Part shown: in pieces, positions 41,200 through 50,126 of the stretch
How the letters are laid out: every line of letters starts with the position of its first letter
Numbering within the stretch: position 1 is the stretch's first letter
NCBI GenBank assembly: GCA_030377965.1
Contig: JAUCGE010000014.1
Span: forward strand, 1-54,300
Source: Desulfobacterales bacterium HSG16
GTDB taxonomy: Bacteria > Desulfobacterota > Desulfobacteria > Desulfobacterales > HSG16
Length of the DNA stretch: 54,300 nucleotides
Reading direction: 5' to 3'
The notes under the pieces: model-generated
What the model saw: only the letters and a program-made list of their open reading frames with translations
Database searches by the model: none
Told to the model about the DNA's origin: nothing
Program-made: the position numbers and the translations under genes

Positions 41200-44100
41200 T
41201 CATGATTGCTGTTTCATAAAGTACTCAAGCAGCTCCAGAATCGGTTCATCCTCATATTTTTTAATATGTTCATCTAATTTATGAGCAAAAGATACATATT
41301 CAGCATTCATATCCTCCAACTGCCTGGCCTTGTCCTCCACACGTTTCAGGTCGCCGAACATGGTCAGCTCATACAGCACTTCAAGTTCTTCAAAAGGTGG
41401 CGAAACAATCTCATCCCTTGACATGACCGGAGGTCGGGTGATTTCAGAAAAGTTTTTCGTCTCATCCTTGTAAATCCATTTGAATCCCATGTATTTCTTG
41501 ATCATGGCAAAGAGTCTGGCTGAATCCACGGGTTTAGGCAAAAATTCCTGACAGCCCACGCTCCGACTTCTATTCCTGTCTGTATCAAAAACACTGGCAG
41601 ATATGGCAATAATCGGCACATCTTTAATTTCGGGGATCTCTCGAATTGCTTTCACAGCTTCAAAACCGTTTACCACCGGCATTACCAGATCCATCAGGAT
41701 GAAATCTGGCACAACTGTTTCCGCCCGCTTGATGCCCTCTTTCCCATTGACAGCAAGGAAGATTTCAAAACCGAGCGGTTCCAGCATGTCACGCAGCATA
41801 AAACGGTTTTCTTCTTTATCATCTACAATTAATATTTTCTGGCGTTTTCCCTTATATCCTGATATCTGGCTGCTATCTGGAATTTGCTGTTCTAAGACTG
41901 CTTCCTTCGATACAGGCAGAGTAATTTCAAACCAGAATGCAGCCCCTTGGCCCGGCTCGCTTTCCGCATGAATTTCCCCGCCCATGAGACTGACCAGTTG
42001 ACGGGAAATTGTAAGACCCAGGCCAGTTCCCTCTGCACGTTTTTTTTCATCGCCGACCTGCTCAAAGGCTTTGAATATTTTTGTAAGATGTTCGGAAGTT
42101 ATACCGCTACCTGTGTCTTGAATTAAAAATTGAAGATTGATAGTTGATATTTGGCAATCATCAATTTCTATTTGAGTTTTATCAATTATTTTAACACTAA
42201 AGGTGACATTGCCATCATCCGTGAATTTGACGGCATTGCCCAGCAGATTGAGCAGAACCTGGCGCAGACGCTGTTCGTCGGCAACAACTGCGACTGGCAG
42301 ATATTCGAGAGCATCACAGACAAACTGAATACCCTTCTGGTGTGCGGCCATTCGCATAATATCAGCCACATCGTTCAGAAGACCTGGCAGATCGACCGGG
42401 CCAGGATAAAGTTCAAGTTGACCTGCCTCGACTTTTGCCATATCCAGGATATCATTAATGAGAGTGAGCAGATGATGGCCGCTTTTTTGGATAACATTCA
42501 GATTGTCAATCTGGATAGTGGTCAGATTTTTACATCGTTTTAGAATCTGAGCGTAGCCCAGAATGCCATTTAATGGAGTACGGAGTTCGTGGCTCATATT
42601 AGCAAGAAAGGTGCTTTTTGCCTGATTAGCGGATTCGGCTGCTGTTTTTGCCTGCTGCAATGCTTCTTCCGCATGCTTGTACTTTGTTATTCTGCCTAAT
42701 TGTCCGGCAATAGCATTGATCATTTTCCTCTCTTCTTTCAGAAAAGGGCCTTCATCGCTTTCCGATCTTTTTTCAAGATAGCAGACTTCGAGAGTACCTG
42801 TCTTATCGCCTTGTATGGAGATGTCTGCGGTCATTTTCCAGATAGTTTCTCTGAAATTTCCGGTTCTAAACTGCTGATCGTATGTGATAATTTGCGCGCA
42901 GGTAATTTCCGGATACTGCCAGGAAGTCGGAATAATGTCCACAGCTCCCTGAAATATTTCCTCCAATAAGAGACCTGGTTCCTCAATCAGATGAGAAATG
43001 CTGTAAAGGCAATTCAATTCCTTGACACGACTGCGAAGATCGTTGGTTTTTTCAGTCACCTGAAGTTCAAGTCTGCGTTTCTGCCTCTTGATGGTTCTGA
43101 CTCGCCAGTGAAATCCGCCTATAACAGAGCAGATCACCAGTGCCATAATGAAACCTTTAAACCGCCAAGTTTCCCACCAGGGTGGAATAATGATGATTTT
43201 AACGGATGTCCCTTCCTCATTCCAGACACCATCGTTATTGGCTCCCTTGACTTTGAATGTATAAACACCGCCTGTAAGGTTTGTATAGGTTGCAAATCGC
43301 CTTTTTGCATCCGTATAATTCCAATTTTTTTCAAATCCTTCAAGCATGTATGCGTACATATTTTTATCCGGGGCTGTGTAATCCAAAACTGCAAACTCGA
43401 AGGAAAACACATAGTCTCTATGGGAAAGGGTTATTTTTCTGGTTTCTGAGATATGTGTCTTGAGTTTGAATTCTTTGTTAAATTTTCGAAATTTCGTTAT
43501 TCGTATCGAAGGAATGTGTGTGTTTTTGGGTATATTTTCCGGGTCAAATATGTTAAACCCATTAATCCCACCGAAAACCATCTTTTTACTGCGGGTTACG
43601 CAGCATGTGCCGGTATTGAATTCATTGCTTTGAAGACCGTCCTCTTCAGTGTAATTTTTAAATGTCATATTTACAGGATTAAATCTGGACAGTCCCCTGT
43701 TTGTGCTTACCCACAGATTTTGATGATCATCTTCCGATATGCAGTATATCACATCGTTTGGAAGCCCGTCTTTTTTTGTGTAGTGTGTAAAAGTTTCCAT
43801 ATTTCTGTCAAATTTATTCAAGCCCCTGTCTGTTCCGATCCACAGATTTTTCGCGCTGTCTTCATATGCGGACCTGACTTTGTTACTGCTCAGACTTTCA
43901 GAATTGTCAGGATCATGAAAATATCGTTTAAATGTCCCGATTTCGCGGATAAAACGGTTCAGTCCATTATTAGTCCCCACCCACAGGGTTTTAGAACTAT
44001 CTTCGTAAATAACTCTGACACGTTTATGGCTCAGACTTTCAGGATTTTTATCATCATGTAAAAAATGGGTAAATTTTTCTGTTTTACGGTCAAACAGATT

Positions 44101-45750
44101 CAACCCCCCGCTCCATGTACCGATCCAGAGATTCTTTACGCTGTCTTCCATGATAAACGACACAGAGTTATAACTCAGGCTATCGGGATCTCGGTCATCA
44201 TGTTGATAGTTGGTAAACATTTGATCTTTCGGATCAAATCGGTTCAACCCAGCCATAGTACCGAGCCACATAATTCCGCTGCTGTCCTGATAGACCGATA
44301 TGACTGTGTCCGTATTCAGGCTATTGGGATTATGAGGATCATGTCTGTAATGAGAAAATGTTTTTTCTTTTGGGTCAAACCGGTTCAACCCACCTCCGAA
44401 GGTAGCAATCCACAGCGCCTCTTCACTGTCTTCGAAAAAAGATAAAATGTCGTTATAACTCAAACTTTTCGGATCTTGCGGATTATGAGAAAAATGGGTA
44501 AATTTTCTGCGATTATATGCGAACTTGTTTATCCCTCCTCCAAACGTTCCAACCCACATAATTCCGGTTCCGTCGTCATAAATCGTTCCTATATCATTGA
44601 TACTAATACTTTTGCTGTTCTGAGCATTATGTGTATACCTTGTAAATTTTTTATTTCGGAGGTTGAATATATTCAGACCGCTTCCCCGTGTAGCAAGCCA
44701 TAGCATACCATGCGTACCCTCATCTATTGCCATGATTTTGTTGCGGCTTGTATCTTTCGGTTTTTGGGGATCAATAAGATAGTTTGTAAATATTTTCCTG
44801 TCTGGATCAAACCTGTTCAATCCTTGACCTGTTCCGACCCAGAGATTTTGTGATTTGTCTTCGTAAATGGAATAGATGTCGTTATTGCTGAGGCTTTCCG
44901 GATTTTGCGGGTTATGCATATAGCGTTTGAATGTTTCCTCTGCTGGATCGAATCTGTTCAAACCCTGACGGGTTCCGATCCAAAGTTTTCCGGCTTTGTC
45001 TTCGTAAATAAAGGAAACTTCGTTATGGCTGAGGCTTTTTGGATTTTGAGAGTCATGCAGATAGCGTTTAAAAGTTTGAGTGCTGCGGTCAAACCGATTC
45101 AGCCCTCTACCAGTTCCGATCCAAAGTGTTCCGGTTTTGTCTTCGCAAATGCTGCGAACGTCGTCATGACTCAGACTTTGAGAATCCTGGCGATCATACT
45201 TATAATGAGTGAAGCTTTCGGATTTTCGATCCAGCAGATTCAACCCTCCGGCGGTTCCTATCCAGAGCATTCCAGATCTGTCCTCACATATTGCTTTGAT
45301 ATGACTGTCACTGATACTGGTCTGATCATCCGGAGTGTGTAGATAATTGGTAAAGGTATATCCATCATACTTATTCAGGCCCTCTTTGGTCCCGAACCAC
45401 ATAAAATCCCGGCTGTCTCGCAGGATGCATAATGCAGAATTCTGAGATAACCCCTGTTCAATTGTTATATGTTCGAATTGAATGTCACCCGGATTTTCCC
45501 CTCCGTATGTTGCTCGTTCAAAAAAAATCACTGAGGCTGAAACGGTCAGCATAAAGATTAGGGCCGTGGATGAAATAACTTCCACAATCTCGCTTGCCTT
45601 TGAATCTGTTTTCTGCGTTGCATTGATGGGCACAGACAATAAGTATTCACCCATCAATGCGCCTTGAAAACAGATCCAAATTCGGCGCAATCTTATGGAA
45701 TTAATTTCATCCACGACCCTTATGAGGACTGCTTTACCTGTTTTTTTCAT
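41200..45750 (-). CDS. Two-propeller periplasmic sensor hybrid kinase with GAF
   Basis: This is a paralogue of the 36535-40887 kinase, 1516 residues from ATG 45750. About 13 Reg_prop repeats (LWIGTGRGLNRFD type) form two propellers, then come Y_Y_Y, a transmembrane helix (FKGFIMALVICSVIGGFHW), a GAF domain instead of PAS, HisKA (His1054), HATPase (GTGLGLTISRQ), receiver (Asp1354 in ILMDLVMP) and the same helical tail. The first 60 residues are unusual: a 71-bp-arm palindrome (45560-45720) is translated in frame in front of the signal/anchor segment TALIFMLTVSASVIFFERA. The older start may have been the Met inside that segment. It overlaps the CHASE2 gene by 17 nt. Confidence 0.88.
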   Translation of the reverse strand: MKKTGKAVLIRVVDEINSIRLRRIWICFQGALMGEYLLSVPINATQKTDSKASEIVEVISSTALIFMLTVSASVIFFERATYGGENPGDIQFEHITIEQGLSQNSALCILRDSRDFMWFGTKEGLNKYDGYTFTNYLHTPDDQTSISDSHIKAICEDRSGMLWIGTAGGLNLLDRKSESFTHYKYDRQDSQSLSHDDVRSICEDKTGTLWIGTGRGLNRFDRSTQTFKRYLHDSQNPKSLSHNEVSFIYEDKAGKLWIGTRQGLNRFDPAEETFKRYMHNPQNPESLSNNDIYSIYEDKSQNLWVGTGQGLNRFDPDRKIFTNYLIDPQKPKDTSRNKIMAIDEGTHGMLWLATRGSGLNIFNLRNKKFTRYTHNAQNSKSISINDIGTIYDDGTGIMWVGTFGGGINKFAYNRRKFTHFSHNPQDPKSLSYNDILSFFEDSEEALWIATFGGGLNRFDPKEKTFSHYRHDPHNPNSLNTDTVISVYQDSSGIMWLGTMAGLNRFDPKDQMFTNYQHDDRDPDSLSYNSVSFIMEDSVKNLWIGTWSGGLNLFDRKTEKFTHFLHDDKNPESLSHKRVRVIYEDSSKTLWVGTNNGLNRFIREIGTFKRYFHDPDNSESLSSNKVRSAYEDSAKNLWIGTDRGLNKFDRNMETFTHYTKKDGLPNDVIYCISEDDHQNLWVSTNRGLSRFNPVNMTFKNYTEEDGLQSNEFNTGTCCVTRSKKMVFGGINGFNIFDPENIPKNTHIPSIRITKFRKFNKEFKLKTHISETRKITLSHRDYVFSFEFAVLDYTAPDKNMYAYMLEGFEKNWNYTDAKRRFATYTNLTGGVYTFKVKGANNDGVWNEEGTSVKIIIIPPWWETWRFKGFIMALVICSVIGGFHWRVRTIKRQKRRLELQVTEKTNDLRSRVKELNCLYSISHLIEEPGLLLEEIFQGAVDIIPTSWQYPEITCAQIITYDQQFRTGNFRETIWKMTADISIQGDKTGTLEVCYLEKRSESDEGPFLKEERKMINAIAGQLGRITKYKHAEEALQQAKTAAESANQAKSTFLANMSHELRTPLNGILGYAQILKRCKNLTTIQIDNLNVIQKSGHHLLTLINDILDMAKVEAGQLELYPGPVDLPGLLNDVADIMRMAAHQKGIQFVCDALEYLPVAVVADEQRLRQVLLNLLGNAVKFTDDGNVTFSVKIIDKTQIEIDDCQISTINLQFLIQDTGSGITSEHLTKIFKAFEQVGDEKKRAEGTGLGLTISRQLVSLMGGEIHAESEPGQGAAFWFEITLPVSKEAVLEQQIPDSSQISGYKGKRQKILIVDDKEENRFMLRDMLEPLGFEIFLAVNGKEGIKRAETVVPDFILMDLVMPVVNGFEAVKAIREIPEIKDVPIIAISASVFDTDRNRSRSVGCQEFLPKPVDSARLFAMIKKYMGFKWIYKDETKNFSEITRPPVMSRDEIVSPPFEELEVLYELTMFGDLKRVEDKARQLEDMNAEYVSFAHKLDEHIKKYEDEPILELLEYFMKQQS
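45560..45720. repeat. Large inverted repeat inside the 5' end of the GAF kinase
   Basis: Arms 45560-45630 and 45650-45720 are reverse complements with mismatches in the middle. The outer ends (AGGG[C/T]CGTGGATGAAAT) and inner ends (GCATTGATGGG) are nearly perfect; the loop is 19 nt. It looks like a small palindromic mobile element (MITE-like) lying in an open frame. Confidence 0.8.
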
Positions 45751-46948
45751 GATAATTTTTCCCTTGATATTTTCTCTCACGAAAATAGGAAGACAGGCTG
45801 AGAACAAAATACCCGAAAAATCCTGTTATCAGATTATAAGTCATAGAAATCACTACGCCCACATAAACATAAAGAACTGTGCAGATAAAAATAAATCCTG
45901 CAAACAGAATTCCTGCGGCCAATGTCTGTAACAATGGGTTACGTATCAGGGATACACATAAAATAACGGATAGTAAAAACAGAAGGCTCGTCATGATTTC
46001 GCTTGCAAGTGAAGCAGGCCGTAAAGGCGCTCCTTTTAAAAGAGTGCTTACTGTATCTGCTATAATTTCTGCGCCATAAACCATGCCTGCGGGAGTATCG
46101 AACCAGTCGTGAGAAATTGCGGTCGTTTCCCCGATAATGACAATTTTATTTTCTACCCAGTCTTTCAGTTCTCTTTTTTCATAAATGTCCAGGCCTGCAA
46201 TATCCAAAAATTCGAAAGCCGTTATTCCGGCCAGTTGATGAAGAAACCTGTAATCTTCTGGAACAGGTGAAAAATCTATATAAATATCATTGAATTGATC
46301 CAGAGGAATGGAAAGCTTACCGAATTTCAGCATTTTTTCCTGTAACAAAGGCTTTGTTCCCAGATATTTTGACACAGCCTGAATCGCAATCGGCCAGCCG
46401 TCTTCCAATTCGGTTATTTCAGGATGAATTCGAAGGCGGCTTAAGAATGTATCAGCAGAACTTGTCGAAGTCAGGTTAACATATCCGCTGGAACTTGCGT
46501 TTTTCAAAAGAAGAGTCGGATAACTCAGCTTCTGAAACAGATCATCGCTGTCAAACAAAGCCCTTGAAGCCAGTATAGCGCCGCTTTGTTCGAGAATTTT
46601 TGCCAACAAAGGATCTTCACCGTAGGCCCCGGGCATATCCATGAGCAGATCAACACAGATAACTTTTGCCCCCAATCTGTCCAGATTGTCGATTATCTTC
46701 GATAGATCCTCTCGTTTCAAAGGAAATTTTCCATATTCTTCGAAAAATACTTCATCAATCGTGACAAGAACTACCTTGTCATAAAGAAAACTCATTTTTT
46801 TCTGATCATTGAAACCGGAACGCATACCATGACGAAAAACAATAGTCTGATCTTCAAATAAAGAAAAAATTTCATGGTATTCGGCTGGTACACATAAAAA
46901 AAACAGCAGGACAACGAACATGATATCATATCTCAGAAATTTTTTCAT
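45734..46948 (-). CDS. CHASE2-domain membrane sensor without output domain
   Basis: The 404-residue protein has an N-terminal membrane helix (YDIMFVVLLFFLCVPA), a CHASE2 extracytoplasmic domain (VVLVTIDEVFFEEYGKFP, AKVICVDLLMDMPG, NKIVIIGETTAISHDWFDTP) and three C-terminal helices from about residue 315. CHASE2 is normally fused to an adenylate cyclase, kinase or GGDEF domain; here the chain stops after the last helix. The stop codon overlaps the following hybrid kinase by 17 nt, so the kinase may provide the output. A FecR-like gene precedes it, a common pairing. Confidence 0.85.
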   Translation of the reverse strand: MKKFLRYDIMFVVLLFFLCVPAEYHEIFSLFEDQTIVFRHGMRSGFNDQKKMSFLYDKVVLVTIDEVFFEEYGKFPLKREDLSKIIDNLDRLGAKVICVDLLMDMPGAYGEDPLLAKILEQSGAILASRALFDSDDLFQKLSYPTLLLKNASSSGYVNLTSTSSADTFLSRLRIHPEITELEDGWPIAIQAVSKYLGTKPLLQEKMLKFGKLSIPLDQFNDIYIDFSPVPEDYRFLHQLAGITAFEFLDIAGLDIYEKRELKDWVENKIVIIGETTAISHDWFDTPAGMVYGAEIIADTVSTLLKGAPLRPASLASEIMTSLLFLLSVILCVSLIRNPLLQTLAAGILFAGFIFICTVLYVYVGVVISMTYNLITGFFGYFVLSLSSYFRERKYQGKNYHEKNR

Positions 46949-47008
46949 TTTATCCTTCTATTTGACAGAGTATATCTTTGCCCCCATCCTGAAAAAAGAC
47001 GGGGACGT

Positions 47009-47045
47009 TTTTTTAAAAATGCCTCGGCATTATTTAATGCCGAGG
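47009..47045 (-). terminator. Intrinsic terminator of the FecR-like gene
   Basis: On the minus strand CCTCGGCATT (47045-47036) and AATGCCGAGG (47031-47022) form a perfect 10-bp stem around AAAT that includes the stop codon, followed by CATTTTTAAAAAAA. A second GC hairpin (CCCCGTC/GATGGGG, 47004-46982) follows. The CHASE2 gene may therefore need its own promoter or readthrough. Confidence 0.6.
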
Positions 47046-47968
47046 TGCTTATGGTAAAGGATTTTTTCCGCTCCTTTTATTTTTTTCAGTTTAAGATCAT
47101 TCAAAACCTTGATCAGAAACGCCCTGGCTTCATTTGCGTCTGGATTTTCGCTCAAAAATTTGTGGTACTGATCCATTGCGGCAACTTTCAAGCCCTGTTT
47201 ATCCATAAAACTTCCGAGCAGAAACCCGTTATCCGGGTCAACTTGCTGAATACTCCGTACTCTCTTCAGTAAATCTTCTTTTTCCGCATTTGACAGCCAG
47301 AGCAGTTTTCCTTTTTTTTCAGGAGTATACAATATTTCTCCGTTGTAAAGCACATCTACGCTGTATTCGGATTGACCGGGTTTCATCCGGCTTAACTTAA
47401 AGCGAACCACAGGGTTGCAGGAAACAGGGATATCGAACACTTCTTTACCGACAGTCAATTGATAAGAGTATTCAGTTCCCAAATTTTCCCAGACCATATC
47501 AGGATAGTCTTCGGAAAGTGTAATATTTCTGGCTGTTTTTAATTCTACCTGTTCTCCTCTTTTACCGCCACGGTGAAGTGCTGTGTGTTTCTGCAATTTT
47601 GCAAACTTTCTATTCAAAAACCCTTTGAGGTTTCCCGCTGATCTGGCCTCGGAAAGAACGCCTTCAAGGGCTTTTGTCTCGTCCATTCGGATTTCGACTT
47701 CCGCATTGCTGCCAACAGATTTAATCATGCCTGTCTGTTGTCTTATCAGTTTGCAGGCTCCATCATCGCCTGTTTTCACACGGCTGCCATCATAAAGAAA
47801 TTTATTCCGGCGGACTTTTTTCCATGTTGTTCCATCTGTGGAACAGCTCACATTTCCTTTTGCCTGTATCAGCAACACCAACGGCTCGTCTTCCGCTGCT
47901 ATTGTAAAAATGCTGCTGCACAGCATCGTCATGATCAGGATAAATACCATTTTAATAAACCTACTCAT
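47030..47968 (-). CDS. FecR-like periplasmic protein
   Basis: From ATG 47968 (GGAGG five nt upstream, overlapping the previous stop by 8 nt) the 312-residue product starts with a signal peptide (FIKMVFILIMTMLCSSIFTIAA). A FecR-type domain follows: VLLIQAKGNVSCSTDG, RNKFLYDGSRVKTGDDGACKL. The C-terminal third holds a TPR-like helix pair (LLGSFMDKQGLKVAAMDQYHKF). Stand-alone FecR domain proteins commonly accompany CHASE2 sensors and may act as a periplasmic partner that is not involved in iron. The function is inferred from context. Confidence 0.75.
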   Translation of the reverse strand: MSRFIKMVFILIMTMLCSSIFTIAAEDEPLVLLIQAKGNVSCSTDGTTWKKVRRNKFLYDGSRVKTGDDGACKLIRQQTGMIKSVGSNAEVEIRMDETKALEGVLSEARSAGNLKGFLNRKFAKLQKHTALHRGGKRGEQVELKTARNITLSEDYPDMVWENLGTEYSYQLTVGKEVFDIPVSCNPVVRFKLSRMKPGQSEYSVDVLYNGEILYTPEKKGKLLWLSNAEKEDLLKRVRSIQQVDPDNGFLLGSFMDKQGLKVAAMDQYHKFLSENPDANEARAFLIKVLNDLKLKKIKGAEKILYHKHLGIK

Positions 47969-49772
47969 GCTTTCCTCCTTTTGGGGTTGATAATTTTTGT
48001 TCTTCCCACCACAATCGTTCAAAACCCAAAGATACTACGGCATATCGTCTGAGCCGCAGATTCTTATATTTTTGCTCCAGGGCATCTCCATAATCGTTAA
48101 CCTGTGTTCTGGCATCTTCCATTTCTGCTCGCATCCGATCAATGCCATGCAATTTTTCCGGAGTCAATGCTCTTACCTGCCTGCCAGTCATTTCCACATC
48201 CTTCAATTTTACGAATTTAAATTCGATCAGGATATCGAAAATTTTGAATCTTCTCATATCAGGACGAATTATCATAGTAAGATCTGAATAGCGTCGATCT
48301 ATTTCCAGTTCCGAATCCATGAGATAAAGAATATCGTTGTAAAGAAGGGTCAGGAAAGCTGTTTTTACGGTCAGTTCATTCGCCCATTTATAATCTGGAT
48401 TGTGAAATACTTTGAAATATCTATCCTCTATAAATTCACAAAGAGGTTTCATATCACCTGTCGAATGCAAAATATCTGCGGCCTTTTTGCCTTCATCTCT
48501 GTCGGCAGGTTTCGGCAGGAGCATTTCACAAAGACTTTCAGCATAAAGTCTCTGTATGACAAGATTCGGGACTTTCAGCATGATCTTGCCTGCATCTGTT
48601 TCACCTTCCATAGTCAATACGCCAAAATAATAGAGAAAGGAAACCATAAAACTATTATCCTGGCTCCTGTCCTCCAACATTTTCCGAATTCCGAAACTGT
48701 CTTCCACATTCGATATTACAACCTGTTGATCTTTCTGCACCAGATCCAGAAGAATCTGCCTGCCCGCAGGAACCAGGGAGATATATTGAAGTTTGGCTTC
48801 GTCAGTCGCAAGATTTGAATCCAGCATATTCCTTGGATATTTACAATTTTCATAGAATGCCTTGAAAAAATAGATGGCAAGAGTCGGATTATAGACTGGC
48901 TGGTCTGCATCTGGAGCAAATTTATATCCATTGTAATATGTCCGCATCATATTGAGAGTACAGGCTTTTTCCTCTTCTTTCAAGTTACAGTTTTTTACAA
49001 CAGCCCGTATACCGTTTTCAATCTCTTCTCCTGTGAAACCGCACAGATCATTGAACACTGTATTTAAATAAATATTTTCTCCGATGTTATACCCGCTTGT
49101 GATATCGCTCATAACGACCGGTGATACACCTGTGATGAAAATTCGGTCGAAAAGAGACTCACTTGTCCCGGATTTTACAACTTTGAAAAGGGTTCTCAAG
49201 TGTCCTTCTTCAAAAACCAGGGCATTATACCTTTCCTGCTGAGTCCTGCTTATGCTCATCATGACCTGATTTGCAAAATTGTCGTATTCATCAATAAGAA
49301 GATAAATCGAATAGTCCGTCATGCGAACAGCAGCTATCAACGACTCTATTGAGTTGATCGCATCATCTGGATTTATTTCGACACCTTTGAGGCCAAAGGA
49401 TTCATAGTATCTCATAAATCCTTTGATTCGTACATTGATATGGTTATAAAGCGCTTTTCTTATATCTTTAGCACTTCCAAAAGTATCCACACAGCAAAAA
49501 TCCCATTGCAGAATGAAAAACTTATTGTGTAGTGGTGTGGGATTTTTTCCTATTGCAAGCCCTCCGAAAATCGACTCGAACATATCCTTGCGAGCCACAT
49601 CATAATAATTGGCGAGCATCGAAACCAGGAGACTTTTGCCGAATCTCCGAGGGCGCAAAAACAGCAGGTATTTTCCTCTTTCCACAAAGGGGATTCGGTC
49701 TGTTCGATCACAATAAAAATAGCCTTGTGTGGCGATTTCTTTAAAGTCACTTATACCGTAAGGAAATTTCAT
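47961..49772 (-). CDS. AAA-ATPase-like protein with PD-(D/E)XK nuclease domain
   Basis: The 603-residue product starts KFPYGISDFKEIATQGYFYCDRT, the family signature of AAA-ATPase_like proteins, with Walker A in RPRRFGKSLLVSML (about residue 46) and Walker B in IYLLIDEYDNFA (about 165). The C-terminal DUF1703 (PDDEXK_9) nuclease ends in IFDILIEFKFVKL, whose E-x-K fits the active site. I start at ATG 49772, which has AGGAG seven nt upstream. The family is very numerous in some large Desulfobacterota and Bacteroidetes genomes and may be mobile; its role is unproven. It precedes the FecR-like gene. Confidence 0.88.
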   Translation of the reverse strand: MKFPYGISDFKEIATQGYFYCDRTDRIPFVERGKYLLFLRPRRFGKSLLVSMLANYYDVARKDMFESIFGGLAIGKNPTPLHNKFFILQWDFCCVDTFGSAKDIRKALYNHINVRIKGFMRYYESFGLKGVEINPDDAINSIESLIAAVRMTDYSIYLLIDEYDNFANQVMMSISRTQQERYNALVFEEGHLRTLFKVVKSGTSESLFDRIFITGVSPVVMSDITSGYNIGENIYLNTVFNDLCGFTGEEIENGIRAVVKNCNLKEEEKACTLNMMRTYYNGYKFAPDADQPVYNPTLAIYFFKAFYENCKYPRNMLDSNLATDEAKLQYISLVPAGRQILLDLVQKDQQVVISNVEDSFGIRKMLEDRSQDNSFMVSFLYYFGVLTMEGETDAGKIMLKVPNLVIQRLYAESLCEMLLPKPADRDEGKKAADILHSTGDMKPLCEFIEDRYFKVFHNPDYKWANELTVKTAFLTLLYNDILYLMDSELEIDRRYSDLTMIIRPDMRRFKIFDILIEFKFVKLKDVEMTGRQVRALTPEKLHGIDRMRAEMEDARTQVNDYGDALEQKYKNLRLRRYAVVSLGFERLWWEEQKLSTPKGGKHE

Positions 49773-50063
49773 ATTCATTCTCCTTGTTTTTAAAATAAGT
49801 TTCCACAATTATCAGACACTCTGGATGATCGAATAAGCATTTCATTACAAGCGATTAAAGCCAGCAACTGATGTCAGTCAGTCGGTTTTGTCAGATTTTT
49901 ATAATTTTCGATCACGATGGTGGTTATATCTGAAAGTAACGATGCTTGCAACTATAGATTTCAAGATCAATAGTAGGGATTGTTACCGAGTTTTGATGTA
50001 TGAATTTGTATATCTTGAAGTCCACATGGACTTATCTGCCGGGCAACCCGGAAAAATCATTTC
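49773..50063. other. Divergent intergenic region before the aminotransferase
   Basis: The gap has AT-rich sequence without an open frame that looks coding. GTTATATCTGAAAG and a short dyad CCGGGCAACCCGG (50039-50051) are visible. It should hold promoters for both flanking genes. Confidence 0.4.
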
Positions 50064-50091
50064 TTGACATCTATTGAAAGGCATGTATTCA
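50064..50091 (+). promoter_or_regulatory. Candidate sigma-70 promoter of the aminotransferase gene
   Basis: TTGACA (50064-50069), 16 nt, then TATTCA (50086-50091), about 35 nt before the chosen start. A possible upstream TTG start would lie inside this -35 box, which argues against it. Confidence 0.5.
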
Positions 50092-50126
50092 AAAAACAAA
50101 AAAACTTAAAAAAAGGATATGAACAA

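Noticed and set aside
50064..50126. Upstream TTG start of the aminotransferase
   Set aside because: It would begin inside a good TTGACA box and adds 21 residues absent from the normal family start; ATG 50127 has a ribosome site.
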